Assembly (NCBI RefSeq): GCF_004337985.1
Contig: NW_021940919.1
Location: forward strand, 1,833,874-1,897,873
Direction: 5' to 3'
From: Pyricularia pennisetigena
Taxonomy: Eukaryota > Ascomycota > Sordariomycetes > Magnaporthales > Pyriculariaceae
DNA: 64,000 nucleotides
In this document: positions 23,794 through 35,270 of the stretch, in pieces
Layout of the letters: each line of letters begins with the position of its first letter
Numbering within the stretch: position 1 is the first letter of the stretch
Translations under genes and position numbers: made by a program
Notes under the pieces: generated by a model
What the model was told of the DNA's origin: nothing
The model's database searches: none
Seen by the model: the letters and a program-made list of their open reading frames with translations, nothing else

Positions 23794-24366
23794 ATGCAGC
23801 CCAAAATCATCTTTGTTTTCGCCGCCCTAATAGAAATGGCTGTTGCCGTCCCTGCAGCGCTCTCAGGCTCCCACTACCGTCAGGGTCTTCGCACAAACAC
23901 CGGTGCTCTGACTGGGGCGGCATCGGCTTCACAGTCTCGTTCTTCCTCCAACCCTCAAGCTTGCAAGCAACCCCAAGGCCGTGGTCAAAGGAGTCCCAAG
24001 GCTCTCACTAAGCGCACTTTATGTGAGTTTGACAAAGATATCGGATATCGATATCCAACACAGAAACACCCAATTCAACATGCTGACTCTACATCTCTGT
24101 TTATAGTTCGTCAAATGTTCAGAAATGTCGACTTGGGAAACGTTGTTTCCACCGGGATGGGGACCGTACTATGTGTGGAGGGATATGTTGGTCGTCAGGT
24201 GTATTTGAGCGAGAAAAAACATCAGAGTGAAAAAGAAGAGCAGGAGCGACAACTTGAAGCCGTGATGGGAAACCAACCACCATCGCCGCCGAAACAAAAA
24301 CAGACAACACGTGTTGAAACAGGCAGGCCGTCAGGGATTAATAACCTTCCATGGACGTCTGCGTAA
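23794..24366 (+). CDS. small secreted protein, paralogue of the gene at 27238
   Basis: A signal peptide (MQPKIIFVFAALIEMAVAVPA) is followed by a Ser/Gln-rich segment ending in a KR dibasic site. A likely intron 24023-24106 (84 nt, GTGAGT, CTGAC branch site, ATAG) keeps the frame; spliced length 162 residues, unspliced 190. After the intron come DLGNVVSTGMGTVLCVEGYVG and a charged Glu/Lys/Gln-rich helix. This block aligns with GGQIASTAMRGLTVCAVPYL plus a similar charged helix in the protein at 27238-28554, so the two appear to be diverged family members. Kex2-like processing at KR is possible. No known domain recognised; function unknown. Confidence 0.65.
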   Translation: MQPKIIFVFAALIEMAVAVPAALSGSHYRQGLRTNTGALTGAASASQSRSSSNPQACKQPQGRGQRSPKALTKRTLCEFDKDIGYRYPTQKHPIQHADSTSLFIVRQMFRNVDLGNVVSTGMGTVLCVEGYVGRQVYLSEKKHQSEKEEQERQLEAVMGNQPPSPPKQKQTTRVETGRPSGINNLPWTSA

Positions 24367-25514
24367 TGACTGGCTACAAGGACGCGGCCGCGTTCCATGA
24401 TAATCGACTAATCAGCTGCGAAAGCAATAAGGAAGCCCTTTAATGATAATACCATCAATTGACTAGAGCTGTCGGAGCTGTTCCTGATTGGAGAGTTTGA
24501 ACGTCGTCGCGTGAGAATTAGTTATAACCCAGCGAAAAGTGACGGCGAGAATAAGTACAATGGCGTTTTATCAGCTTTTTAGACATCAATCGTGACAGGC
24601 GGTATAAGAGTTGTTGAGTTAATGTATACATTGTAAGCTTAATTGTCCTTTTTAATGAGAAAAAGGTGTAGCTTCATTGCAAAGACCCAGCTGGGTTCGA
24701 CTATAAAAAGCGACTGAAGGGAAGAATGGCATTAATATGGAAATGACTTGCCTCTAATGAAGAGCATAGTTCTAAACTGCAAATATCTCAGCCCTGCAGG
24801 AAAGCAGGGCCATATCAGCAGCGAAACCCTCATTCCGACAGGCGACGGGAGAGAAATGTTTCCCGTTGCTCAAGGGTGGCTATGCCTTTATGATAAATAC
24901 CATATGTTGTTGACCAGAGCGTCGGATATATTTGGAGAAAGAACGTTGTGAGTTTGAAGCAGCAAACCACCAAGGTGAGTTTCGATTTCACCCAAGTAGT
25001 GAAAGAAGTTGAATGATAGACTCTAAAACAGCACCCAAAAACATGCGCACGGCTACTCGGCATCCGTTCGATCGCTCTGATACTTGGCCCCGCTCCCCGG
25101 ATTCCCTCCTCACACGTGTGTGCCAGGCCGTTCCCGATTGGGTTTGGTAGCCGCCGTCGTAGGAATGGTTAGGCAACGCCAATACCCCTGATCTGCCAAG
25201 CAATGCGCAACGGTGGCAGGGTGAATTCTTGGAGCCGGGGGCCGCCGCAGACGGGCACTTCTCGACCATCCTCCCTCTCCCCGCGCTCTCTCGCAGATTT
25301 CTTAGGAAGGGGTCTATGGCCGTTAGAAAACACAGGAATTGAGTAATATGGGGTTCCTTTCCCCTTGAATCTCACTACCAAATACCAGTATACTACAGAA
25401 GACAGCCATTTTCCCCCGAAATTTTATTTTCTAGTTTCTTTTTTTGCCACCTAGTCTGCAATAAGTCTAGACTCCTCGACCTGGGCCAATTGCACGTTTT
25501 TGCTGTTTTTCAAA
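24367..25514. other. gene-free region
   Basis: About 1.15 kb with no supported coding sequence. The last ~100 nt before 25515 are pyrimidine-rich, consistent with a fungal 5' leader. Confidence 0.5.
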
Positions 25515-26041
25515 ATGTTTGATCTAATTATGGAGGTCATCGGGGCAATCGAGCACGAGGTAGACGAGATCCTTAACTGGCTAGCTGTCCTTTGGATGAT
25601 CTTCACCTCGGCATTCTTCCTCTACGTCTTGATCACCAATCCATTCTGGGTAAGTTCATTTCCTACGGAGTGTCCCAACCCAAGACTTTTTCTGCTTTTT
25701 TTTTGTCCCCCTTGCTAGTTTGCCCTCATGTTTACTGACATGCGGGAGCACAGCGTTCGGACAGCAAGAACTACATCATAGCGGATCAGGCCGAGCTGTC
25801 GCGCCTCTTTCAAATCGCGAGGGACGCTGGCAATTTCGACGAAAAACGGGTGCGTGCTGCCTACGATGATTACCAGCAGGCCACGGTCAAGTACCTTGGC
25901 GACTTGGAATCGCTCAGCTTTTGGGACTGGCGACGGGAAGAGGCCGTTTGCGACGAGTACAAGGCACACCTGGTTTTCAAAATTGATTCGTTGCGGTCGG
26001 TACTCCGTGTCAAGGACAGGGTATTTAACATCAAGTATTGA
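25515..26041 (+). CDS. small single-span membrane protein, 140 aa, unknown
   Basis: Two exons, 25515-25649 and 25754-26041; the 104-nt intron has a GTAAGT donor, a TACTGAC branch site and a CACAG acceptor, and the frame joins in phase 0. Exon 1 (45 residues) starts MFDLIMEVIGAIEHEVDEI and contains a strong transmembrane segment (residues ~21-42, WLAVLWMIFTSAFFLYVLI). Exon 2 encodes a charged, probably helical domain rich in Asp/Glu/Arg/Tyr (AYDDYQQATVKYLGDLE), ending VKDRVFNIKY. No family recognised. The splice geometry and coherent second exon argue for a real gene. An alternative acceptor at 25719-25720 would give a truncated 20-residue tail and is less likely. Confidence 0.6.
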
Positions 26042-27237
26042 ACAATGGGTGGTCTCTATGTGGATATCTGTTTTGTTAGTTCGGTGATCGGAGGTTTCGT
26101 CACGCAATGCAACTCTCGGGAGCAATGAGAAGGACCCCTTGGCGTGCTAAGAGTATGGAGTAAACCAGAGATGGAATAAACTGGCTTAGGTTGTGTATTG
26201 CTACTACCGAATGAAGAACGTTCTCCAGTACTGGAGGCTTTATGAAGTTCACTTTTTTTTCCTGGCACTGACGGAGTATCACAAGGAAAACAATACCGTC
26301 CTGATTTCTGCTTGCCTATCTATCATGGAGATTATTGGAACTCGGTAACGCTAAACGCAGGGATTTGGCCGCAATCTCAAAGCTGCAGCAAATGCAAGCC
26401 CTGCTCAATGGCCTAGCCTTATCATCTGTATTAATGCAGGATTCCGACCCCAGTTGCCTTTTTGGGCTTAGTGTCTGGCCATGGAACCCCTTCGGCACCG
26501 GCCTCAGTCCTGGATGCGTTGCATTGCTGGCGGGGAATATTGTTAAGGCAGCCCCCCAGATGGCTTCGGGATTTCGGTACCTGATTATCTGAGTAAACGG
26601 TCTGCAGCGAGGACATCAGCTACAAAGTGACCTGCATGATGCCAAAACTAACACGTGCTTGCCAAATGCTCAACGGAAGGATGCTCGGCTTACTGAGGTC
26701 CGCCGTTTAGGTGGCAGCTTCCGGGATCATGTAGCGCAGGGCTCAGAGAGCACGTGCAAACGACGACAGCTTTGATTGTGTGTGTGTGTGTGTGTGTGTG
26801 TGTTTGTGTCTGTCCAAAATAGCCACAAGCCCCGTTTAATCTCAACCCCTTCATAGTTTGGGCAGCCAAGCTTCCGGGACCTCGTCAACTCCAAGTCAAA
26901 CAAAACGGAAGCCTAGCTGCCTTGGCTGCATACGGGTTGGGAGTCAGGACAGGTCCAGTAAGCTTTTTTGGGCGTTTTTACTGAGAAACTGGCGCTGCAA
27001 GTGTGGCTGGGGAGGCAGGGAGGGCGATTGCTTGGTATCATACAGAATCGTTCCCGCACTTCGTTCACCAAGGGCGGTCCAGATGAGTGTACTCGAAGAG
27101 TGGTTTAGTAAGTAAAGAGCACATAATGCAGAAATGCGGAATGTAAATACGGCCTTGGAAAGTCTTTCCAAGTTCCCAATCGTGAGTTGAAATGTCTTGG
27201 ATGAAAACCAAAATTATCAGCCACAGGCCCGCGCACA
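26042..27237. other. gene-free region with TG microsatellite
   Basis: About 1.2 kb with no supported ORF. It contains a TG dinucleotide array at about 26777-26803. Confidence 0.5.
26777..26803. repeat. (TG)n microsatellite
   Basis: About thirteen uninterrupted TG units in an intergenic region. Confidence 0.95.
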
Positions 27238-28554
27238 ATGAACCTCAAGCACCTTACCTTGGCAGCCCTGCTACTGGGCAATGCAACGCCCGCTCCTGTC
27301 CCAAACCCACAACCTCAGCCGGCACCAATCGATGGGGGCCAGATAGCCTCCACAGCTATGCGCGGTTTGACGGTTTGCGCCGTCCCGTACTTATTGCACA
27401 TCCGACAGCAAGGCCTCGATGTAAGAGAACCCTTTTCACTCTTCTCTACTCTGTCATGTCTTTTATCATGGCTTCTCACGTACCACTTACTGACCGTAGG
27501 GTGCGCGTGCTCAAAACAGCAAGCCAAGTTGGAAGAAACCATCAAGTCAGCCGACAAAAATTGGGAGGAGAGGCTGAAGGAGGCCACCTCGATGGAGGAA
27601 AAGACAGTAAAAGATCAAAAGGACAGCCAAAAGGCGGGAACCGGGGCCCAGGGCCAAGCATCAAGTTCCTCGGCGTCGTCTAGCAACTCGGCCACTGTCA
27701 CACCTCTCGACCCGCGTTGCCCTCACGCGTTCACCACGTACTGGAAATTTCAACGAGCCAATCACGAACGCATGCTGACCAAACGGCCGACGGCCTCGTC
27801 TTGGAACTCCAGGCAAAACACAAAGTTGGCCAAGGCGACCGAGCAGTGCAGTACCAACCTTCTCATCGCCCGGTCAAAGTTCATGCAGCAGAACGACATT
27901 TACAGGAAGAAATATCACAACCAAGCCCGCCTCCCGGACGAAGACTTGTGGAAAGTCGACGTCGAACCGCAGACGTTGGCGGACGTCGAATACTCCATCA
28001 AGCAGGGCTGCATCTACGCCATCAACGGCGTGGAGCCTGAACCCCTGCCGGAGATGGCCGCAGCGGCCGCGCCAGCCCCGCCGCCCTCGGAGAGGGGGAG
28101 CAGACAGGAGCAGACGCCCTTGCTGCCCCTCTACAGCACGGGGCGCAGGGGAAGCAATCAGCAGCTGCCCACCGCGCCGATCCCACAGGAACGCCTCACG
28201 GTGCCGGCCTCGGCGGCTCCTCGCGCAGGCGGGCCGTCGACGCAGCAGAGCCAGAGCCCTGCCGGCACCAGCGCCGGGTCGTCGGCCCAGAGCAAAACGC
28301 CGCCGACCCCGCCTGGCTCCCCCAAGGAGAGCAGCTCTAAGCCGAGTACGCCAAAAGGGCCGGACCAGTCTGGGTCGGCTTCGGCGGCTGACGGCTCCAA
28401 AGGAAAGGGTAAGCTGCCGGCCGGCACTGCTCCGGGCTCACTGGCGAGGACTCCCTCCGGCCTGGGTGGGCGTCCGGCGAGCTTGGGAAGTGGTGCTGTT
28501 GGTGACAAGCAGCCGGATCCCCTGACAAAAGGCGATCGTCAGAGGACGTGGTAG
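27238..28554 (+). CDS. secreted low-complexity protein, ~405 aa, paralogue of the gene at 23794
   Basis: The signal peptide (MNLKHLTLAALLLGNATPA) is followed by a Pro/Gln stretch and the block GGQIASTAMRGLTVCAVPYL shared with the 23794 gene. An in-frame 99-nt intron, 27421-27519 (GTAAGA, CTGAC branch site, AACAG), is proposed: the intervening translation is pyrimidine-rich nonsense, while the spliced product runs straight into a charged helix (QAKLEETIKSADKNWEERLKE). Spliced length 405, unspliced 438. A central segment with three Cys and many Lys/Arg follows (PLDPRCPHAFTTYWKF...), then a ~140-residue disordered tail rich in Pro, Ser, Gly and Gln. No known domain recognised. It may be a cell-wall or extracellular protein; function unknown. 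Confidence 0.65.
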   Translation: MNLKHLTLAALLLGNATPAPVPNPQPQPAPIDGGQIASTAMRGLTVCAVPYLLHIRQQGLDVREPFSLFSTLSCLLSWLLTYHLLTVGCACSKQQAKLEETIKSADKNWEERLKEATSMEEKTVKDQKDSQKAGTGAQGQASSSSASSSNSATVTPLDPRCPHAFTTYWKFQRANHERMLTKRPTASSWNSRQNTKLAKATEQCSTNLLIARSKFMQQNDIYRKKYHNQARLPDEDLWKVDVEPQTLADVEYSIKQGCIYAINGVEPEPLPEMAAAAAPAPPPSERGSRQEQTPLLPLYSTGRRGSNQQLPTAPIPQERLTVPASAAPRAGGPSTQQSQSPAGTSAGSSAQSKTPPTPPGSPKESSSKPSTPKGPDQSGSASAADGSKGKGKLPAGTAPGSLARTPSGLGGRPASLGSGAVGDKQPDPLTKGDRQRTW

Positions 28555-28775
28555 AGATGCATTGAAAAGACATGCGCGTACAGGAAGAAACGAAGTGGCA
28601 AGCGAGATCACCACAAAAAACAGACTTGGGCGTTGCATTGTACAGACAGTGAACAAGTGGTTTGATGAATTGTGCTAACAACGATTTTGAATTTAAAAAG
28701 ATAGGGCTTAGACATGGTGAGAATTCGGCATTATACAAAGTTACTTTGCTCATGTAATTGAACCATTATGGTTTG

Positions 28776-28808
<33 letters not shown>

Positions 28809-29195
28809 CTTCAGAAAATAGCCTGTGAGATTCTTTACGACTGGTAAGCTCTTTGAAACTATTGTGGATCATTCCCCAGCTCAATATTCGGGGCTTGTGA
28901 CTATTAAGGGTGAGAGTTTCATATTGGTGACTCGCTATTGTTATTTGCGTCACTCTGCATCACTCCACAACGGACAGTGTCAAAAGTCAGGGCTGTGAAT
29001 TTGACCAAATAAAAACCGGTTCCGCAAGAAACCCCTTTGGGCCTTGGCATGGTTCCCGGCATCTTCCCGGCTCTCGACATGTCAGATGTCATGTCGCCTG
29101 GCAGTTACAAAAATAATCTCTTAATAAACCCTTGCCCGCCCAGCGGCCCACCAAAGCCCACAGTCCAACACAACACACGACAGAACCGAGGAAGA
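28555..29195. other. intergenic region with 32-nt poly(T)
   Basis: 640 nt holding a T run at 28777-28808 and the probable promoter of the GH17 gene. No ORF supported. Confidence 0.6.
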
Positions 29196-30279
29196 ATGCG
29201 ACCCAGAAGTCTCGCGGTCGCCCTTGCGGCCACCTCCCCGCTCGCCGCGCAGGCGTGCACCACCCAAGGCAGCACGCCCTCGGCGGGCATCCACCAGGGC
29301 TTCAACTACGGCTCCCGCAACAGCACGGGCGGCTGCCGCGACCGGGGCGAATTCACGCGCCTCTTCAACCTCGCCCGCTCGCTCCCCGCGGCATCCCCGG
29401 ACGGCGCCTTCTCCTCGGCCAGGCTCTACACCACCATCGAGTGCGGCACCGAGGGCTCGCCGGACCCCAGGCCCATCTCGGCCTTCCAGGCCGCCGTCGA
29501 CACCAACACCACCCTGCTCCTCGGGCTGTGGGCCAGTTCCGGCCAGGTCGGCTTCACCAGAGAGCTCAACACGCTCGTCGCCGCCCTCGCCGACCCGGCC
29601 TACGGCTCCCAGCTGGCGGGGCTGGTGGTCGGCCTCGCCGTCGGGTCCGAGGACATGTTCCGCGCCGACGCCATCGCCCGCGGCACGTGCGGAGCGGACG
29701 TTTCTCGGTGCGCGGCGGGCGCCACGGCCGCCGAGATAGCGGCGTACGTGCAGCAGACGCGAGCCGCGCTGCAGGGTACGGCGTTGGCCGGCGTCGCCAT
29801 CGGGCATGTCGACACCCCCGGGGCGTGGGTGCTCGACGGGGCGGCGGCGCTGGTGCAGCAGTTGGACTGGGTCGGGCACAACTCGTTCCCGTACTGGGAG
29901 GAGGGCGGCCAGGAGAACGGCATCGACAACGCCGGCGGGAGATTCGATGGCGCCTTGGGGGTGACCATTGCTGCTGCAGGCCGCCTGCCTGTTTGGGTCA
30001 CGGAGACTGGATGGCCTTCGAGTAAGTGCTTTTTCCTGAAACATGATTGTGTTGATATACTGACCATCAATTCGTATAGGTGGTCCAAACTCGGGAAACG
30101 CCGAGGCGTCGCCGGCCAACGCCATGAAGTACTGGCGCGACGTGGGCCGACAGCGGTTGTTTGGTCAACGATGCACTTGGTGGTACATCCTGGAAGACAG
30201 CAACCCGGACCAGTCGGCATTGTCGTTTGCCGTGTGGGACTCAAGCGCAGGCCAGACCAGGTTTTCTCTGGATGGATGA
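29196..30279 (+). CDS. secreted GH17 beta-1,3-glucanase-like glycosidase
   Basis: Family 17 glycoside hydrolase, expected to cleave or remodel beta-1,3-glucan in the fungal wall. Exons 29196-30021 and 30080-30279 (58-nt intron, GTAAGT...ATAG) give 341 residues, a usual size for a bare GH17 domain. Start at 29196 gives a signal peptide (MRPRSLAVALAATSPLAAQA). Motifs: HQGFNYGS at the start of the barrel, VVGLAVGSEDMFR with the likely acid/base Glu (~151), WVGHNSFPYW, and WVTETGWPS with the likely nucleophile Glu (~270) next to the intron. The second exon completes the barrel with RCTWWYILEDSNPDQSALSFAVWD. No GPI signal or Ser-rich tail, so probably soluble and secreted. It converges on the RGS gene. 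Endo- or transglycosylase activity cannot be told from sequence. Confidence 0.92.
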
Positions 30280-30547
30280 GACGGGGCAGGGAAGGGAATA
30301 ATGACGAACTAGTCTAAGGCTTGATCCAGAGACAATAATATGACTATGTGATCAAAAGGGTGATGAATATGAACTATATACATATTAAATGAACAACTAG
30401 TTTAAATGAAGAGAAAAAAAAAAAAGAAAAAGAAAAAAAGAAAAACCAATGCACAAAGGGGTATTTTGGTAATATGAACAGAACCAGAACCTCAAGCCAA
30501 ATCCCACAGGAAAACAAATGAAATCAACCCTCTCTCCGTCCAACCCA

Positions 30548-32199
30548 TTAACGTTTCACGTTCTCGATCCAGCAAGGCAACCAAAGAAATACCAACACAC
30601 AAGTGCTGGCAAACAAGGCCCCCACGGTCAAGCTCTGAACCACAATCTTTGTCTGGAGCCGGCGGAGGGCCGTGTCCTTGACCTTGAGCTTGCGGTCGAA
30701 TATCATCAGCCGAGAAAGCCGCTGCAGGATCGCGCCCCGTCCACCCCGGGCCGATTCGGGATGGACCTCGGCCGCGGCCCGGTCGCCACAGGGCCCGTCC
30801 GCGGCCCCGCTCCTCTCGCCGCCGTTGACGTTTTCGTCGTCGAACCTCTCCCACGGCAGCGGCTGGCGGCGCGAGAACAGGAGCAGGAAAAAACAGCTCC
30901 CGCGCAGCCCGGACAGGATGAAGGCCATGCCGATCCACCAGAGCGGCCAGGGCGCAAAGGCGTTCCAGCGCGAGTGCGCCCCGACAAAGGGGTACAGGGC
31001 GCGCAGGAGGATGCACAGGAACCCGGCGGCGGTCAGGACTATGCCCAGCGAGGTGGCGACGCAGACGGTCTCGTAGGTGCCGTTGGACACGCCCAGGCGC
31101 ACAAAGTTGCGGTGGGAGCAGTTCTTGAGCAGGCCGTAGACGTGGTCGGCGACGGGCCGGAGGTGGTCGGGGTGGCAGTACAGGTGGCGGGCCTCGGTGC
31201 CGCTGTCGGAGCTGGCCGTCGACACCCGCTGGCTGCTGGCGATGTAGTGCTGGATGGCGCGCAGGCAGGCGTCGCGGGTGGCGGGCGGCACGTTGAGCTC
31301 CTTCTCGGACCCGGGCATCAGGTACGTCTTGACCACGGCCCGCAGCTCGGCGCCGTGGCCCAGGTTGGAGTTGAACATGTTCTCGGCCGAGAAGGGCGAG
31401 GCGTTGGAGTTGGTCGTCGTCGATCTGCAGTCCCGGCTGCTGCGTGAGGCCTTGTCGCTGCACATGGCGTTCGGCGGCTCGAGCGGGCACATGCTGCTGC
31501 AGGGCGACTTTGCGCTGAGGGCCACGTTCATGCTGATCATCTTGGAGATGTGTGCCAGGGTGTCGGCGCCTGTGGTTGCGTGGTTAGCTTTCCTTCAGAA
31601 TCCAGCCTGAGGTTGCAGTGATGAAATACCCAGATCCGGTTCCCAATCTGACTTGATTGCACTTTGCGGGCGTGTATCTTGTCCAGCCGCGGCTGCAGCT
31701 GCCTTGTCGGCGAATGTTGCACGGAAAATCTCTTCTTCCTTTTCTGTGATGCCCAGTCTCTCGTATGCTTTTTCATAGTTTTTGAACCTACAAGCATATT
31801 TTGTCAGGAATCTGTTTAGGAGTCGACAGAAAACAAGAAAAAAAAAAAAGGCGCAACAGGTTCATACCAGACGTAGAATTCGAGGTTTTCAGGCGAAAAC
31901 TCTATGTATTTCAAGTACATGTAAAAGTCGTAAAATGACATTGGGCTGCCTGTTCGTATTTGTATCCATCCAAAGTTAGAATGTGATTCGTTCGGCCATG
32001 AAACCACCATCCACTCGCTGCTCAACTTACATGTTTTGTTGGCCAAGATCCTCTCTAGTCGCAAACGAGCCGGGACCGTGATCTTGCCCCGTGGTTCGGG
32101 ACTGAAAGCTCGCCTTCCGGAGCTGATTTCGGTTGCATATTCCCTAATGTCCCGATAGTCGGGTTTCTTGTACCACACAAGCCACGCTGGAAGCTGCAT
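30548..32199 (-). CDS. rax1: RGS-domain membrane protein, Rax1-like
   Basis: 476 residues from four exons: 32199-32031, 31949-31868, 31787-31630 and 31569-30548; all introns are GT-AG and the frames join. The N-terminus reads MQLPAWLVWYKKPDYRDI. Splicing assembles the RGS core CSPMSFYDFYMYLKYIEFSPENLEFYVWFKNYEKAYERL, followed by a helical linker. The last ~220 residues hold at least three hydrophobic spans (TSLGIVLTAAGFLCILL, PLWWIGMAFILSGL, LTVGALFASTCVLVFLWL). RGS plus C-terminal membrane spans is the architecture of Rax1, which in yeast marks bud sites and in Aspergillus affects growth and stress responses. The orthologue name is inferred from architecture only. The RGS box is split by two introns, so it is easily missed by simple ORF calling. 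Confidence 0.88.
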
Positions 32200-32992
32200 T
32201 TTTTTTTTTTTTTTGCTTTTTTTTTAGTCGGCGTGGACGGAATAGACGTTGGTGATGAAAGATTCTTGAGCCGAAACCAATTGAGAGAATGTGAAGAAGC
32301 AACTCACAAATGGGTATATATGTGTTGTTTCTTAACAGCCTTGGCGACCAGCAGCCAGATTAAAATAAAAAAAGGAAAGAAAATAAAAGATTACAAAGGC
32401 GAGAAGGCGAGACAGGCCAATCTGCGTAGTGGTGCCAGGAATCAGGAACAGGTCAGTGGCGTGGCGCTAAAAAGTCCGCCTCCACGCTTGGACTCCAGAC
32501 TATCGTCAGACCGATGGGCCGCGCCTTCGCTGGAGATTGTGGTACGTTAGGCTGAGAAAAAAAAGAAGAAAAAAAAAAAAAAAAAGAAAAACTGGATCCG
32601 AACTCTGGGGTCACAGGCGGCAACTCCATGTATGGACAGCCCGGCGACTGGGTGCTAGCATTTGTGTCCCACTTTCAAATGCCCGGATCCCGTAAAGAAA
32701 GGCTAAAGCACTCTTTGGAATTGAGCGTCGGATGTCGGCTGATCGCATCTGGTTGGGGGCCAGCGACGTCAAATAACCATTGGCCATGGTGGATCAGAGC
32801 TATTCCTCTTTTTAGAGGTAGACGAGAATAACTCAAATCAATAGACGCCTGTTAACGGCAGATAGACGGCTCCCCAGTACAAATCCGGTAAGGATACTAG
32901 CATGAGGTCGGCGATGCGTGTGTAACGTGGGGAGCCGCCCGAGACAGAGCGTAGGGCAAACACAACAGCGACGCACTCTTGCACAGTTGGCA
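32200..32992. other. Rax1-like promoter region
   Basis: Starts with poly(T) runs directly upstream of the ATG (32201-32225) and has an A-rich stretch near 32555-32590. No convincing ORF. Confidence 0.5.
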
Positions 32993-33641
32993 ATGGTGGC
33001 CGGTACTTTTTACAGCGTGCCGGCGACCTGGATTTCATTCATGACCTTGATCAACACCACCCAGGGTCTCGGGGATGACGACCAAAACATGAAACAGTAA
33101 GCGGTGAGCTGCTGAGAGACTTGTAATGATGCTTGGCAAGTTGCTGTTTGTAATCGCTTTAGCTTTGCACAGCGTCAAAAAAATCAAACACAAATTGATT
33201 GTTCCCTATTGAGCTTGACGATTATACTGACGTTGGGTGGCTTATGCAGGTCTTTGGTGCAACATTGCCACGTGAGTTGATTGTTCCGTCTCCATGCCAC
33301 TCCTAAACTAACCCCTGGGATAGCGACGCCACAGGACACCAAACAGCCTTTTGTTCGGTCGTGGGCCTTCTAGAACTGGTGCTACCCGCTTGTCGGGACT
33401 TCCGACGGTTCCAACAGAGATGGCCTCGTCGGCCTCGCACGCCTCGTATCAGAGCCGGGCACCACTCTGTAAATTACCACCCCTTTTAGCGCCATTTACA
33501 TGTGCCGATCTTCCTTACCCCAACCGACACGAAGTCTGGACGTTGATCGACCACCATTTCGATAGTTTGTCACCCAAGGCGACCCTAAAGCCAAGAAATC
33601 GTAAGATTAACCCGAGTTCGCATGCAAGGTGTCTGCATTAG
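32993..33641 (+). CDS. possible three-exon hypothetical gene, 147 aa
   Basis: Low-confidence model. Exons 32993-33096, 33250-33271 and 33324-33641 join in frame through two introns with GTAAGC/GTGAGT donors, TACTGAC/CTAAC branch-like sequences and GCAG/ATAG acceptors. The product starts MVAGTFYSVPATWISFMTLI and ends with a Pro/Ser-rich, basic segment. The 22-nt middle exon is very short and no family is recognised, so chance cannot be excluded. Confidence 0.25.
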
Positions 33642-35270
33642 GGCCGACCGACGCTGGCGCTACACGGATAACTGCATCATGACCACGTGGAATTTTGTGT
33701 GGCTGCAGTCGGGGGACCCGGGGTGGATTTTCCATCTCGCTGGGCTGCATGGAGAAATCTGAAATCTGCAGGCCCTCCCCACATCCCAGGCCGAAGTAGT
33801 GAGTGAACCCCGGAGATGGGCGCCCCTGCGCGACCCCAGTGGACAAGTGTTGGCGCCATTCTGGGCGTCATATACTTTCCAAATTGGTAAAGACAAAGAT
33901 ATACTCGGTTACCATGCTCAGAAGAAGAGATGAAAAAAAAGAAAATTGAAAAAGAAAAAGAAATAAAAAAACCTCTCTCGTGCCAGTCATGCTCTTTGAG
34001 GGTCTGAGCAACACAATGCGCTCCGCCCAGCGACAAAATGAGCACCGGGAGCACAGGAGGAAAGCAAACAGCCCGCCCGGTTGGGCAAGTGTGTGGGTCA
34101 AGCTGAACGATCGGTCTCTTCCAGATAACGGTGTCCCTCTGCTGGTCAGAAATACCCCGACCGAGACCTAAACAGGAATCGGCGGCTCAGTGTGATTGCA
34201 ACCGACCGAAGCACATCCGGATTCCTACCACGTTTACCGGAAACATCACATGGGCAACCACTATTATCGCCGATACCGCCTCAGTCTTTTTTGCTGTTCT
34301 TTATAGTGGCTAAGTTTTCAGGGTTATTTGTGGATTCTCAACTGACTGAATAAATTTCAAGATAATTCTGGAAGACATGGGGTTACTAATCGCATCGAAG
34401 ACGACTGGTGCCGCCTGCATCAACGTCTTTACTGCTCTCGGTCATCACGGCTTGCTGAGCGAAGCTGCAATTTTCGCTATTGCAGAGGAGGTGGAAGACA
34501 GGCTTGGGTCTCGAAGTGACGGTCGCTCCAGCCATCTCGTGATCTGGAATTCTGGGCTGGGGGGTGGTTGTGATGATGGATTCATAATAGAATTCATAAT
34601 AGGATCAAAAATAAATGCTTGGAATTGACAGCGAGCTCAATGTTAACAATCGTATAGAGGAGAAATTGCCATGCCCAGCCCAGAACCCTCAAGGTCCCGT
34701 ACCAGAGGGCGTCGGCTACCGTACCTCTTCCTGTCGAGTGTTTGGTTACTGAAGGCTTGACAGCTGGATTGGCCCTGGCGTGGTTGGGGAGCTGGGCCTG
34801 CAGAATGGCTGCGTTTAATTTCTTCATGTATAATCATGTCGTCACAGGCTTAGTTAGAAGTAGTGCTTCGAAGAAGACGAGGTGGAAGCTTGTAAGTTGT
34901 GGTTCATGTTTGATGGGGGCACGTACAGTCCCATACGCTTTTGGCGACGCTAGCCACCCATTACTGCTTGCCAACAATGGAAGTTACTTTTCGGTGACTT
35001 CATCACAACAGCGATCGAGGAAAGCACTAATCGATGATACTATTTGCTAATGCATACGAGCTAAAACCGACTTATCAAAACACCGGCGGGAGATTACACG
35101 GCTCCTGTTGAGAGCGTTGCACATGTTGATGTCAAATTACAATTTTCGGAGATCGCAGTTGCTGCTATCATCTTTTTCATCGTTTTACCGGAATTCAGGG
35201 TTATGATTGAATGAAATCTGAGATGTCGGGGTTCATTGGGTTGGTTGACTAACATTTCCATCGCGCTGAA
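33642..35270. other. gene-free region
   Basis: 1.6 kb with only short ORFs in all frames; an 83-codon ORF at 34377-34628 shows no motif. Nothing supported. Confidence 0.5.

Noticed and set aside
27421..27499. 79-nt intron with GTAG acceptor in the 27238 gene
   Set aside because: It shifts the frame to an early stop; the 99-nt alternative ending at 27519 keeps the frame and removes the pyrimidine-rich insert.
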